Shown here piece by piece: positions 36,945 to 46,396 of a DNA stretch of 64,000 bases. The DNA lies in the NCBI RefSeq assembly GCF_008119665.1, contig NZ_CP043046.1, positions 4,774,001-4,838,000 on the forward strand. The letters run 5' to 3'. This DNA is from Pigmentiphaga aceris. GTDB taxonomy: Bacteria > Pseudomonadota > Gammaproteobacteria > Burkholderiales > Burkholderiaceae_B. The notes below the pieces were generated by a model that was not told where the DNA came from, made no database searches, and was given only the letters and a program-made list of their open reading frames with translations. The position numbers and the translations under genes were made by a program. How positions within the stretch are numbered: position 1 is the stretch's first letter; each line of letters opens with the position of its first letter.

Positions 36945-38636
36945 TCAAAGGGCTGCCGCGGTAATGCCTCCGATATCGCGGGTGACGCCCTTGCGAGCGG
37001 TCGAATCCTTGCGCGCCACAGCCTTGGGCTTGCCCGGTGCAACGGTACGGTTGACGACAGTTTTGGGCAGCGTTACTTCGGCGTCGGGCGTTGCCACGCC
37101 AAGGGCAGGCGTCGGAACCGCAACTTGTTTGACTGCTTCGGCCACGGCCACCAGGGGTTGAGTTTCAAATGCCGAGGCCGGCAACAGACTGCGATAGATA
37201 TCGATGTATTGGCCAGCCGGCAGGTCCCAGCTGTAGTCGGCGGTCATGCCATTGCGCTGGATGGCGCGCCACAGTTCGGGGCGCTTGAACATGTCCATGG
37301 CACGCTGGATGGCGTTGAACATGGCGTCCACGCTGTCGCCGTCGAACAGCACACCCGAGGCCTCGGACATTGCGTCGGCACCGGCTTGCGTGCCCGGGTC
37401 CAGAATGGTGTCGGCCATGCCACCTACGCGCGAGGCAACCGGCACCGTGCCATAACGCATGGAGTAAATCGGGGTCAGGCCAAAGGGCTCGAAGCGGCTG
37501 CCGTGCAGCAGCATGTCGGCACCGGCGTGCAGCAGGTGACCGCTGCGTTCGTCGTAGCCGATGCTGACCGCGCAACGGCCGGGATAACGCTGTGCCATCT
37601 CGGTCAGCGATGCTTCGATCTGGCGATCACCGCAGCCCAGCACCACCACTTGCAGGCGAGGATTGGCATCGAGCGCCAACGGGATTGCAGCGGCTGCGAC
37701 ATCGGCCATCTTCTGAGTCGTCAGACGGCTGCCCATCGCCAGTACAGGTGCCCAGGGATCGGCGATCAGGCCGTAGGTCTCTTGCAGTTCACGCTTGCAT
37801 GTAGTTTTGCCGCGCATGTCGGCGTGGCTGAAATGATCGGGCAGGAAGTTGTCCAGCGCCGGGTCCCAGATGTCGATGTCCACACCATTGGGCACTGCCG
37901 AGAAATCGCTGCCGCGAGATTTCAGCAGGCCTTCCAGGCCGCAGCCGAATTCCGGCGTCAGTACTTCGCGCGCGTAGGTATGGCTGACCGTCGTCACACG
38001 GTCGGCGTAACGGATGCCCGCCTTCAGGAAGTTGATCTTGCCCCAGAATTCCACGCCGTCCGAGCTGCAGCAATCTTGCGGCAGGCCGATTGCGTCGGCC
38101 AGCTCCATCGGGAACAGACCTTGGAACGCCAGGTTGTGAATGGTCACGACGCTCTTGACCTGGTCTGCACCTTCGGCGCGCATCAGCAGCGGCACCAGGC
38201 CTGCGTGCCAATCCTGGGCATGCACGATATGCGGAACGTCGACGCTGGTTTTGCCAGCGGCGATGCGTGCGGCTGCGTGCGCCAATGCGGCGAAACGAAT
38301 CGCGTTGTCGTCGTACTCGCGGCCTTCTTCATCCAGGTAGAGACTACCGTCGCGGTGATACAGCGAGTCGTTACGCAACAGCAGAACAGGCAAATCGCAG
38401 GCAGTGGTCGTCGCGGACACCAGGGTAGCTTCGCCACCCGGCAGGTCTGAAAAATGCTCAACGGTCTGCGCGCCCGTCACACCGCGCAGGGCGCTGCGGT
38501 AGGCGGGCAGCAACACCGTCACATCGACGTTGGCTTCACGAAGCGCGAGTGCCATGCCGCTTACTGCGTCGGCGAGGCCCCCGGTCTTGGCTAGGGGAAG
38601 GGCTTCGGAAGCGACAATCAGAACCTTGGTCCGCAA
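36945..38636 (-). CDS. glgA: Glycogen synthase
   Basis: 563-residue GT5 glucosyltransferase. The N-terminal KTGGLADAVSGM is the ADP-glucose-binding motif. VDVPHIVHAQDWHAGLVPLL, VPNGVDIDIWDPALD and GADMLLHGSRFEPFGLTPIY follow in order. About 75 residues at the C-terminus (from PLVAVAEAVKQ) are an Ala/Val/Lys-rich extension beyond the normal end. Start codon TTG at 38636 with GGAG 7 nt upstream. First gene of the operon. ADP-glucose may be used for elongation or for maltose-1-phosphate synthesis; no glgC lies in the window, so the donor must be made elsewhere. Confidence 0.93.
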   Translation of the reverse strand: MRTKVLIVASEALPLAKTGGLADAVSGMALALREANVDVTVLLPAYRSALRGVTGAQTVEHFSDLPGGEATLVSATTTACDLPVLLLRNDSLYHRDGSLYLDEEGREYDDNAIRFAALAHAAARIAAGKTSVDVPHIVHAQDWHAGLVPLLMRAEGADQVKSVVTIHNLAFQGLFPMELADAIGLPQDCCSSDGVEFWGKINFLKAGIRYADRVTTVSHTYAREVLTPEFGCGLEGLLKSRGSDFSAVPNGVDIDIWDPALDNFLPDHFSHADMRGKTTCKRELQETYGLIADPWAPVLAMGSRLTTQKMADVAAAAIPLALDANPRLQVVVLGCGDRQIEASLTEMAQRYPGRCAVSIGYDERSGHLLHAGADMLLHGSRFEPFGLTPIYSMRYGTVPVASRVGGMADTILDPGTQAGADAMSEASGVLFDGDSVDAMFNAIQRAMDMFKRPELWRAIQRNGMTADYSWDLPAGQYIDIYRSLLPASAFETQPLVAVAEAVKQVAVPTPALGVATPDAEVTLPKTVVNRTVAPGKPKAVARKDSTARKGVTRDIGGITAAAL

Positions 38637-38698
38637 GATTTTTCTCCAGTCCGGGGACGCAAGCGCGTCGACCTGTGCGTCGTAATTGGTTGAGTCAC
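38618..38698 (-). other. Possible leader ORF overlapping glgA start
   Basis: A strong AGGAGG lies 62-70 nt before the glgA TTG, 4 nt ahead of a GTG that opens a 26-codon frame (VTQPITTHRST...). This frame ends 19 nt inside glgA in another frame, so it could couple to or regulate glgA translation. It is short and rests only on the ribosome-site match. Confidence 0.25.
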
Positions 38699-39063
38699 CA
38701 CGCCTCCTCTTTTGCCAGAAGATGTGCCGCTGCGAAAGCAGAAGTCAGAATTCACCGCATCGGTAAGTTCTGCATCTCGATTCCGGCATCAGTCGATGGG
38801 TGTCGCCGACACGGAGCGGAGTGGTGTATTTCAGATATGTCTGCTCTAGCCATTACCGTGCCTGAGAACAGGGCTTGGCTGACACAAATGCTATGGATGA
38901 GCTGTAAAGCGAAGCGTGGCGAGACTTTGGAGAAAGTGAATCAAGCAGTAACGCGTGCGCATACGCGCCAATCTGGTGCCTGGACGCGTGCGGCATGTCG
39001 CTTGCTCGTGCAAGGTTTACCGCGTTGCAGCACAGTCGGGTGCAGCGCTGCCGAGGAGTTCGC
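38699..39063. promoter_or_regulatory. Divergent intergenic region, glgA operon / exonuclease
   Basis: 365 bases with lower GC than the flanking genes. It must contain the promoter of the 19.7 kb glucan/trehalose operon on the minus strand and that of the exonuclease-ligase pair on the plus strand. I could not assign sigma-factor elements with confidence. No convincing gene is present. Confidence 0.45.
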
Positions 39064-40083
39064 ATGGATCTGGTTATTGCACGTCCAGAGGGTCTGTACT
39101 GCCCACCAGGAAATTTCTACATTGATCCGTGGCGTCCGGTCGACCGTGCATTGATTACTCATGCACATGGCGATCATGCCCGTTATGGACATGCTCACTA
39201 TCTGGCTGCTGCACCGGGCGCGGGCATTCTGCGTGCACGTTTGGGCGACATCAATCTGCAAACGCTTGCTTACGGCGAATCCCTGGAACATCACGGCGTA
39301 CGCGTCAGTTTTCACCCGGCAGGCCATGTTTTGGGATCGGCCCAGATTCGCCTGGAATACAGAGGGGAAGTCTGGGTAGCGTCCGGCGACTACAAACTGG
39401 AACCAGATGGCACGTGTGCGCCATTCGAGCCCGTGCGTTGTGACACGTTCATTACCGAATCCACCTTTGGCCTGCCGATATATCGCTGGCGTCCGCAGCG
39501 GGAGATATTCGCGGACATCAATGCCTGGTGGATGACCAACGCAGAGGCCGGCCGGGCGAGCGTGGTGTATTGCTACTCGTTCGGCAAAGCGCAACGCATT
39601 TTGAGCGGCCTCGATCCAAGCATCGGCCCGATTCTGACGCACGGTGCGGTCGAGCCCTTGAATGAGGCTTATCGTGAAATGGGCGTCGCCCTGCCCGCGA
39701 CCACCGCCGGCACCAACGCCACACGTGAAGAAATTCCACGGTCACTGGTATTGGCACCGCCCTCTACGCGAGGATCGACCTGGATGCGCCGGTTCGGAGA
39801 TCATGCCGATGCATTTGCCAGCGGCTGGATGCAGTTGCGCGGCGCGAGACGCCGACGCGGCGTGGATCGAGGCTTCATCCTGTCAGACCATGCCGACTGG
39901 CCAGATTTGCAGACGGCCATCGACGCCACCGGCGCTTCCCGTGTTTTTGTCACGCACGGGCAGATTGGCGTCATGGTGCGTTGGCTGCGCGAACAAGGCC
40001 TGGACGCTCAGGGGTTCCAGACCGAGTACGGCGACGACGAGATAGACCAGGTTGCCCCAAGCACTGCGGAGGCAACTGCATGA
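39064..40083 (+). CDS. Ligase-associated DNA exonuclease (metallo-beta-lactamase fold)
   Basis: 339-residue nuclease of the beta-CASP/metallo-beta-lactamase superfamily, matching the ligase-associated DNA damage response exonuclease family (TIGR04122 type). Metal site THAHGDH at 32-38; further HPAGHVLGSAQIRLEY, VWVASGDYK and FILSDHADWPDL. ATG 39064 with GAGGAG 6 nt upstream is chosen over a longer frame from 38995. Its stop overlaps the DNA ligase start (ATGA). The pair is expected to act together in DNA repair. Confidence 0.9.
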   Translation: MDLVIARPEGLYCPPGNFYIDPWRPVDRALITHAHGDHARYGHAHYLAAAPGAGILRARLGDINLQTLAYGESLEHHGVRVSFHPAGHVLGSAQIRLEYRGEVWVASGDYKLEPDGTCAPFEPVRCDTFITESTFGLPIYRWRPQREIFADINAWWMTNAEAGRASVVYCYSFGKAQRILSGLDPSIGPILTHGAVEPLNEAYREMGVALPATTAGTNATREEIPRSLVLAPPSTRGSTWMRRFGDHADAFASGWMQLRGARRRRGVDRGFILSDHADWPDLQTAIDATGASRVFVTHGQIGVMVRWLREQGLDAQGFQTEYGDDEIDQVAPSTAEATA

Positions 40084-41738
40084 AGGCATTTTCCGCCCTA
40101 TTCGCCCAGCTGGATGGCACAACCTCCAGCAATGCGAAGCTGGAAGCGATGCGCGTCTACTTCAGCCAGGCCCCTGCTGCGGACGCGGCGTGGGCGGTTT
40201 ACCTGTTGGCAGGCGGCAAGCCACGCCAGTTGGTCCCCACTCGCCTGCTGCGCGAAATCGCCGCGCAGGCGGCCGGCATCCCGACATGGTTGTTCGAAGA
40301 AAGCTACGACTCGGTTGGCGACTTGGCTGAAACCATTTCAGTGCTGTTGCCAGATGCCGATGGCGATACAGACGAAGGACTGGCCGTCTGGATCGAACAA
40401 AAGCTGTTGCCTTTGCGGGGTCAGCCGCCAGAGCTGTTGCCATCGATGCTGGAAGTGCTGTGGCGTCAGCTGGACCTGCGTGGGCGCTTTCTGTGCTTCA
40501 AGATCATTACCGGTAGTTTACGAGTGGGGGTGTCTCGGTTATTGGTGACCCGCGCACTTGCCAGCGTGGCAGACCTGGACCCCAAGCAGGTTGCCCAGCG
40601 CATGATCGGCTACACCGACTTGAAGGCCACCCCCGATGCGGCGGCGTTCGCCGCACTGATTGCCCCGGAAAGCGAAGCCGCCAATGACCCCGCCCGCAGC
40701 GGCCATCCGTACCCGTTTTTCCTGGCACACCCGCTGCAAGTGGCGACCGACACCTTGCAAGGACTGTTGGGCCCCCCTGCGGACTGGGTGGTCGAATGGA
40801 AGTGGGACGGCATTCGCGCCCAGCTGGTGCGACGCGGAGACGATGCCTGGGTCTGGTCGCGAGGTGAAGAGCTGGTCACCGAACGCTTCCCCGAACTGGC
40901 CGACATGGGGCGAACCTTGCCGACAGGCACGGTGCTTGACGGTGAAATCCTGGTGATGCGTGATGGTCAGATCCAGCCCTTCTCACAATTGCAACGACGC
41001 CTGGGCCGCAAGGTCTTGAGCAATCGCATTCTGCAAGAGTTCCCGGTTGTACTGCGCGCCTACGACTTGCTTGAATGGCAGGGAGAAGATTGGCGCACCC
41101 GTCCACTTGCAGAACGGCGGGAACAACTGGAACACGTGGTCGCCGATGCTGCCCACCCGGCGCTTGCGCTGTCGCCGACCTTGCAGGCCGAGACCTGGGA
41201 AGGGCTGGATGAACAACGTGCGCAATCGCGGGCGCTTGGGGTGGAAGGCATGATGCTGAAGGCCCGGCAGGCTCCATATGGCGTGGGCCGGACCAAAGAC
41301 GTCGGTACCTGGTGGAAGTGGAAGGTAGACCCTTTCACGGTGGATGCCGTGCTGATCTACGCCCAGCCAGGCCACGGGCGACGCGCAAGCCTTTATACCG
41401 ATTACACCTTTGCGTTGTGGGATGCCCCGCCGGGCAGCCCTGAACGCAAGCTGGTGCCATTCGCCAAGGCGTATTCGGGCCTGACCGATGCCGAGATCAA
41501 AAAGGTGGATTCGCATCTGCGAAAAACTGTGGTCGAGAAATTCGGGCCGGTGATCAGCGTCAAACCGCTGCTGGTGTTCGAACTGGGTTTCGAAGGCATT
41601 GATCGCAGCACCCGACACAAAAGCGGCATTGCAGTTCGTTTTCCGCGCATGCTGCGCTGGCGTCAGGACAAGCCCGTGGATGAAGCAGACACCTTGGAAT
41701 CGCTGGCGGCGCTGCTGCCGGAAGCAGTTGCGGGATAA
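40080..41738 (+). CDS. ATP-dependent DNA ligase (damage-response type)
   Basis: 552-residue ATP-dependent ligase. An N-terminal domain (1-200) precedes the adenylation domain with the adenylated Lys241 in EWKWDGIR. VLDGEILVMRD, EGMMLKARQAPYGVGRTKD and WWKWKVDPFTVDAVL are motifs III-V, and an OB-fold ends the protein. It corresponds to the ligase of the exonuclease-ligase-helicase-phosphoesterase clusters (TIGR04120 type). The cluster's helicase and phosphoesterase are not next to it here. Start ATG overlaps the exonuclease stop. Confidence 0.93.
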   Translation: MKAFSALFAQLDGTTSSNAKLEAMRVYFSQAPAADAAWAVYLLAGGKPRQLVPTRLLREIAAQAAGIPTWLFEESYDSVGDLAETISVLLPDADGDTDEGLAVWIEQKLLPLRGQPPELLPSMLEVLWRQLDLRGRFLCFKIITGSLRVGVSRLLVTRALASVADLDPKQVAQRMIGYTDLKATPDAAAFAALIAPESEAANDPARSGHPYPFFLAHPLQVATDTLQGLLGPPADWVVEWKWDGIRAQLVRRGDDAWVWSRGEELVTERFPELADMGRTLPTGTVLDGEILVMRDGQIQPFSQLQRRLGRKVLSNRILQEFPVVLRAYDLLEWQGEDWRTRPLAERREQLEHVVADAAHPALALSPTLQAETWEGLDEQRAQSRALGVEGMMLKARQAPYGVGRTKDVGTWWKWKVDPFTVDAVLIYAQPGHGRRASLYTDYTFALWDAPPGSPERKLVPFAKAYSGLTDAEIKKVDSHLRKTVVEKFGPVISVKPLLVFELGFEGIDRSTRHKSGIAVRFPRMLRWRQDKPVDEADTLESLAALLPEAVAG

Positions 41739-41844
41739 TGCAGTGTTCCGGGGCGCAGCGCCGCCCCGGCATCTTGTGCAGCACTGGCGCGCGACTGCGC
41801 GTTGCCCAGCTGCACATCTTCCACTGCGACGCCGCCCTTCTTGC

Positions 41845-42456
41845 ATGAATCGCCAATATTCTCCCCACCACGCTACCTGGCTGAACCGCCCTCCTCCCAT
41901 CGCCACACCAATGCAGGCGCGTTGGCTGACGGCACCCGGTGCGCTGACTGCACGACTGCGCAAGCTGGGCCCGGTCACGGTTCGCGTTGCGCTGGAGGCC
42001 AGCGAAGGGGCCACGCCCGATGAAGCAGAAGCGCTGGGTGTGCATGCGCATGCGCCTGTGTGGGTACGTGAAGTGGTATTGCTGGTCAGCGGTCACCCCT
42101 GCGTAGCTGCCCGCAGCGTCACCCCCCTGGCGGACTCGCATTCCGTCTGGCAGGCCATTCGCCGGTTGCGCAGCCGGCCGCTGGCTGACCTGCTGTATCA
42201 CGACCGCACGATTCAACGCTCATCGTTTGCAAGCGCTATTTTGCAGCGAGCGATTCCGCTGCATGACGTGGCACAACTTGCATGGTCAGCATCGCCGGCA
42301 GTCAATAACTGCAGACCACGTTTTCTTGCTCGTCGTTCGGTATTCGTCCGGGCTGGCCGGCCACTGCTGGTGGCCGAAGCCTTCATGCCCGATTTCTGGC
42401 TTCGGGAAGCGCCCACCACGGCGCGCCCCCTGCCCGCACTACCGCAAGCCGCCTGA
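41845..42456 (+). CDS. ubiC: Chorismate lyase
   Basis: 203 residues. UbiC removes pyruvate from chorismate to give 4-hydroxybenzoate, the ubiquinone ring precursor. The N-terminal block WLTAPGALTARLRKLG, the central VREVVLLVSGHPCVAARSVTP and the C-terminal RRSVFVRAGRPLLVAEAFMPDFW follow the family pattern. No clear ribosome site precedes ATG 41845, but it gives the usual family N-terminus; ATG 41911 is an alternative. Downstream genes are not ubiquinone genes, so the context adds little. Confidence 0.85.
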   Translation: MNRQYSPHHATWLNRPPPIATPMQARWLTAPGALTARLRKLGPVTVRVALEASEGATPDEAEALGVHAHAPVWVREVVLLVSGHPCVAARSVTPLADSHSVWQAIRRLRSRPLADLLYHDRTIQRSSFASAILQRAIPLHDVAQLAWSASPAVNNCRPRFLARRSVFVRAGRPLLVAEAFMPDFWLREAPTTARPLPALPQAA

Positions 42457-42473
42457 CTTACTGGAGCTCGTCT

Positions 42474-43583
42474 ATGTCCGTTACGCCCGCCGCACTTCGA
42501 TCCGTCGCAACCACACCCACTACCCGCAAAGACACTACCGGCACGTCATTGAGCGCCGGCAGTCGGATGGTGAACCTTGCACTGCAAGGCGGCGGGTCTC
42601 ATGGTGCGTTCACCTGGGGCGTGCTGGACCGCATTCTGGAAGATGGCCGACTGGGCTTCGAAGCCATCTCGGGGACCAGTGCCGGATCGATGAACGCCGT
42701 GGTCATGGCCTACGGCATGCAGCAAGGCGGCAGAGACGGCGCACGCCAGGCCCTGGACGGCTTCTGGCGCGACGTGGCGGGTCACTCGGGCATGTTCGGG
42801 TCGACCCAACCCACGGCCATGGGCAATCTGTTCTGGGGCTGGGCCCCGGGTGCCGCCCCCATCTTTGACTGGATGAAGATGATGACGGGTGCGTTCTCGC
42901 CCTATCAGCTCAACCCCTTCGGCTTTAACCCGCTGCGCGAGATTCTGAATCGTCATGTGGATTTCGAGGCTTTGCAACAGGCACCCACCCGCCTTTATCT
43001 GACGGCCACCAATGTGCGTACCGGCAAGCCCAAGGTGTTTCGCGGCACGGATGTGACCGCCGATGCGGTCATGGCGTCTGCCTGCCTGCCCACCTTGTTC
43101 AAAGCGGTGCAGATCGGCGGCGAGTTCTACTGGGATGGCGGCTACGCGGGCAACCCCAGCCTGTACCCCTTCTTCTACGACAGCAGTTGCCACGATGTGC
43201 TGGTGTTGCACATCAATCCCTTGGAGCGGGATCAGTTGCCGATCCTGTCGGGCGAGATCGAAAATCGCCTGAACGAGATCACGTTCAACTCGGCCCTGCT
43301 GTCCGAGATGCGGGCAATTGCATTTGTTCAGAAACTGCTTGATGAAGGCTGGATCAAAGACGAATTCCGCGATCAGTTGAAGTACATCCGTCTGCATTCG
43401 CTGCAAGCCGACGACTGGTTATCGGATTTGTCGGTCGCTTCGAAGACAATCAGTGACTGGGGATTCCTGACCATGTTGCGCGATCGCGGACGCAGCGCCG
43501 GCAGTGCCTGGCTGAAGGAAAACCTGAGCAGCGTGGGCAAGCGCACCTCGACCGATATTCGCGGCCGTTATCTCAAGCATTGA
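42474..43583 (+). CDS. Patatin-like phospholipase
   Basis: 369-residue predicted lipid acyl hydrolase with the patatin catalytic dyad. The oxyanion motif GGGSHG is at 39-44, nucleophile Ser69 in GTSAG, and Asp221 in WDGG. A 35-residue Thr/Ser-rich N-terminus precedes the domain, without a signal peptide, so the enzyme is probably cytoplasmic or peripheral to the inner membrane. GGAG lies 8 nt before the ATG, 17 nt after ubiC. The next gene, cfa, also acts on phospholipids, which suggests membrane remodelling. Confidence 0.92.
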   Translation: MSVTPAALRSVATTPTTRKDTTGTSLSAGSRMVNLALQGGGSHGAFTWGVLDRILEDGRLGFEAISGTSAGSMNAVVMAYGMQQGGRDGARQALDGFWRDVAGHSGMFGSTQPTAMGNLFWGWAPGAAPIFDWMKMMTGAFSPYQLNPFGFNPLREILNRHVDFEALQQAPTRLYLTATNVRTGKPKVFRGTDVTADAVMASACLPTLFKAVQIGGEFYWDGGYAGNPSLYPFFYDSSCHDVLVLHINPLERDQLPILSGEIENRLNEITFNSALLSEMRAIAFVQKLLDEGWIKDEFRDQLKYIRLHSLQADDWLSDLSVASKTISDWGFLTMLRDRGRSAGSAWLKENLSSVGKRTSTDIRGRYLKH

Positions 43584-43707
43584 GCGCACCAGCGTTTGAA
43601 TCCCTGGCGGCGTGCGGTTAGCGAGCTGTAAGCAAACAGGAATAACATCGATCGCGATACGCCCACTGCGTTGAACTTCAAGCCTGTTCAAACGGAGACG
43701 TCCCGGT

Positions 43708-44922
43708 ATGTTATTTACCCGCACCCTCTCGCATCAGATTGAAAACTGGGCAGCTGATAATCGGAAGCGACATACGTTGCCGCTACGTATCAAGCTCTGG
43801 GACGGCAGTACCCACGACCTGGGGAATTTCGACAGCCCTGCTGTGACGCTCACGGTTCGTGAACCCGCTGCCCTGCCTTACCTGATGGCCGCCAATCTGG
43901 ACAGTTTGAGCGACGCCTACGTCAAACAGAAGATCGACCTGGATGGCAGTCTGGACGACATCATTTCCGTGGGTTATGCACTTGCTGGCAGCACCACCGA
44001 ACAAAGCGCCCTGGCGCGTGTGGTGCGCCATTTCAAACATGGCAAAGACGAAGATCGGGCTGCCATTCAATATCACTATGACGTGTCGAATGCGTTCTAC
44101 CAATTATGGTTGGATTCACGCATGGTGTATTCATGCGCCTACTTCGAGCATGGCGATGAAGACCTGGACACCGCACAACTGAAGAAGATCGACCACATCC
44201 TGCGAAAAATCCAATTGCAGCCCGGGCAACGCCTGCTGGATATTGGTTGCGGGTGGGGAGCGCTGGTAATTCGGGCAGCGCAGACATTCGGTGCTCGTTG
44301 TGTGGGCGTGACCTTGTCCAGACAGCAATTCGAATTGGCCACGGAACGGGTAGCGGCGGCAGGACTGTCCGACCAGATCGAGATCCGCTTGCAGGACTAT
44401 CGCGACGTCACCGGCACCTTCGACCGGATCACTAGCGTAGGCATGTTCGAACACGTGGGTCGCAAGAACCTGCCGGATTACTTTTCTCGTATCAATCAGC
44501 TGCTGGCCGACGATGGCTTGGCACTGAATCACGGCATTACATCGACCGACCCGGACAGCGGAGACACGGCATTGGGTGCCAGCGAATTCATCGACCGTTA
44601 TGTGTTTCCGCATGGCGAGCTGCCACACATTGCGCTGGTGCTGGACAGCATGCAGCGTGGCGGCCTGGAAGCGCTGGATGTGGAAAGCCTGCGCCGTCAC
44701 TATGCGCGCACGCTGCAGTTGTGGGCATCGCGCTATGAAGCGCACTCCGCGCAGATTCGCGCCTTGGTCGATGAGCAGACTTACAGGATCTGGCGGCTGT
44801 ATCTGGCTGGGTGCGCCTTCGCGTTCGAGCGCGACGACATCTCGCTGTTTCAGGTGGTGTGTCGAAAAGCGGGACGTTCCGCGCAGACCCTGGCTTGGTC
44901 GCGGCGTTATATGTATGCGTGA
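43708..44922 (+). CDS. cfa: Cyclopropane-fatty-acyl-phospholipid synthase
   Basis: 404-residue SAM-dependent methyltransferase that converts cis double bonds of membrane phospholipid acyl chains to cyclopropane rings. SAM motif LDIGCGWG at 177-184, preceded by the family block QYHYDVSNAFYQLWLDSRMV (121-140) and followed by TSVGMFEHVG and RRHYARTLQLW. Length is normal. GGAG lies 10 nt before the ATG. It follows the patatin gene by 124 nt and may share its transcript; a short hairpin near 44930-44950 separates it from the convergent flavoprotein. Confidence 0.95.
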   Translation: MLFTRTLSHQIENWAADNRKRHTLPLRIKLWDGSTHDLGNFDSPAVTLTVREPAALPYLMAANLDSLSDAYVKQKIDLDGSLDDIISVGYALAGSTTEQSALARVVRHFKHGKDEDRAAIQYHYDVSNAFYQLWLDSRMVYSCAYFEHGDEDLDTAQLKKIDHILRKIQLQPGQRLLDIGCGWGALVIRAAQTFGARCVGVTLSRQQFELATERVAAAGLSDQIEIRLQDYRDVTGTFDRITSVGMFEHVGRKNLPDYFSRINQLLADDGLALNHGITSTDPDSGDTALGASEFIDRYVFPHGELPHIALVLDSMQRGGLEALDVESLRRHYARTLQLWASRYEAHSAQIRALVDEQTYRIWRLYLAGCAFAFERDDISLFQVVCRKAGRSAQTLAWSRRYMYA

Positions 44923-44946
44923 CCAGGGCCTGAGGCGTGAAGCGCC

Positions 44947-46173
44947 TTAGCCGCGTGACAACCAGTCGCGCGCCGCACTGCCCGCCCAGCGTCCGCTGGC
45001 CATGCAGGCGGTCAGCAGATAACCACCGGTAGGCGCTTCCCAATCCAGCATTTCGCCTGCGCAGAACACGCCAGGGCAGGCAGTCAGGGCGGCACCATTG
45101 GTCATCGCGTCGAAGCGCACGCCGCCTGCACTGCTGATCGCTTCATCGATGGGTCTGGCGGCCAACAGGCGCAGCGGCAGTCGCTTGATCAGGCCAGCGG
45201 TGAACACCGGATCGAGCAACTGCGCGGCGGTTGCCACCTCGCGAAGCAAGCCGGCTTTGACACCATCAATGCCCGCACGGCTGCGCAGATGATTGGCCAT
45301 CGACCGGGTACCGCGCGGCCAGGACAGGTCTTCCACCAAGCGTTCAAGTGAACGTCCGGGAGCCAAGTCCAGATGGATCGTGACGTGGCCGTCTTGCGCG
45401 ATGGCATCACGCAGCTTGGCAGACAAGGCATAGATCACCGAGCCTTCGATTCCGTGCTCGCTGATGGTGGCCTCGCCCAGTTGACGAGCCGAGCCGTCGG
45501 CGAGTTCGACCACTACGGATTGCAGCGGCGCACCCGCATGACGTTCACGGAAATGCGGTGTCCAGGCAATGTCGAAACCGCAGTTGCTGGGGGCCAGCTG
45601 GGCCACATCAACGCCGCGCTCGCGCAACCAGGGTACCCAGGCACCATCGGAACCCAGGCGCGCCCAACTGCCGCCGCCAAGTGCGAGCACCACGGCATCG
45701 GCTTGCACCAATTTTTCGCCCTCGGCCGTCGCAAAACGCAAGCTTTGCGCTGTCCAGCCCAGCCAGCGATGGCGCATGTGAAAACGCACACCCTGCCCCC
45801 GCAGTCGCGCCAGCCAGGCGCGCAGCAAAGGCGCAGCCTTCATGTCGCGTGGGAAAACGCGGTCAGAACTACCAACGAAGGTTTCGATGCCCAGCCCTTG
45901 CGCCCAAGCCCGCAGATCGTCTGGCCCGAATGCATCCAGCATGGGGGCCAAGGCGGCCACTTGCGCACCATAACGCGCATCGAAGCCTGGACGAGGCTCG
46001 GCGTGCGTCAGATTCATGCCGCCTTTACCGGCCAACAGGAATTTTCTGCCCACAGAAGGCATGGCGTCGAACAGGTCTACGCTGAGTCCGGCATCGGCCA
46101 GCGTTTCGGCTGCCATCAGGCCGGCAGGACCACCACCGATCACGGCGACACGAACGCTTGCGGGGGAACTCAT
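44947..46173 (-). CDS. TIGR03862/HI0933-type flavoprotein
   Basis: 408-residue FAD-binding protein. The dinucleotide-binding motif GGGPAG is at 13-18 near the N-terminus, GRKFLLAGKGGMNLTH is the HI0933-family signature, and GVFCAGEMLDWEAPTGGYLL is the C-terminal FAD contact. Members are predicted oxidoreductases of unknown substrate. ATG 46173 (MSSPASV) has GGAG 5 nt upstream; the frame extends to 46254 without support. A terminator of the preceding OmpA gene lies at 46275-46308. Confidence 0.9.
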   Translation of the reverse strand: MSSPASVRVAVIGGGPAGLMAAETLADAGLSVDLFDAMPSVGRKFLLAGKGGMNLTHAEPRPGFDARYGAQVAALAPMLDAFGPDDLRAWAQGLGIETFVGSSDRVFPRDMKAAPLLRAWLARLRGQGVRFHMRHRWLGWTAQSLRFATAEGEKLVQADAVVLALGGGSWARLGSDGAWVPWLRERGVDVAQLAPSNCGFDIAWTPHFRERHAGAPLQSVVVELADGSARQLGEATISEHGIEGSVIYALSAKLRDAIAQDGHVTIHLDLAPGRSLERLVEDLSWPRGTRSMANHLRSRAGIDGVKAGLLREVATAAQLLDPVFTAGLIKRLPLRLLAARPIDEAISSAGGVRFDAMTNGAALTACPGVFCAGEMLDWEAPTGGYLLTACMASGRWAGSAARDWLSRG

Positions 46174-46274
46174 TGAAACTCCGGAATAACAGGTGGTGGC
46201 AACACGCCACGCCGGCCGTGATTGTCGCCGAATTCGGCGTGCGGCTTTGTGCATGCCAAGTCCGACCCATAAAC

Positions 46275-46308
46275 AAAAAAGGCGGATATCGCTTTTGCGA
46301 CATCCGCC
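46275..46308 (-). terminator. Intrinsic terminator of OmpA lipoprotein gene
   Basis: On the minus strand a 12-bp stem with one mismatch (GGCGGATGTCGC / GCGATATCCGCC) and a 4-nt loop is followed by TTTTTT. It lies 89 nt past the OmpA-family stop. Confidence 0.85.
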
Positions 46309-46396
46309 CTTGGCGCATCTTTTCAGATGCTGGTCTTGCTGTGCGGCAAGTCGGCTGATGCCGACTCGCGCGCATCATGCTTGCTGACGTACCTAC

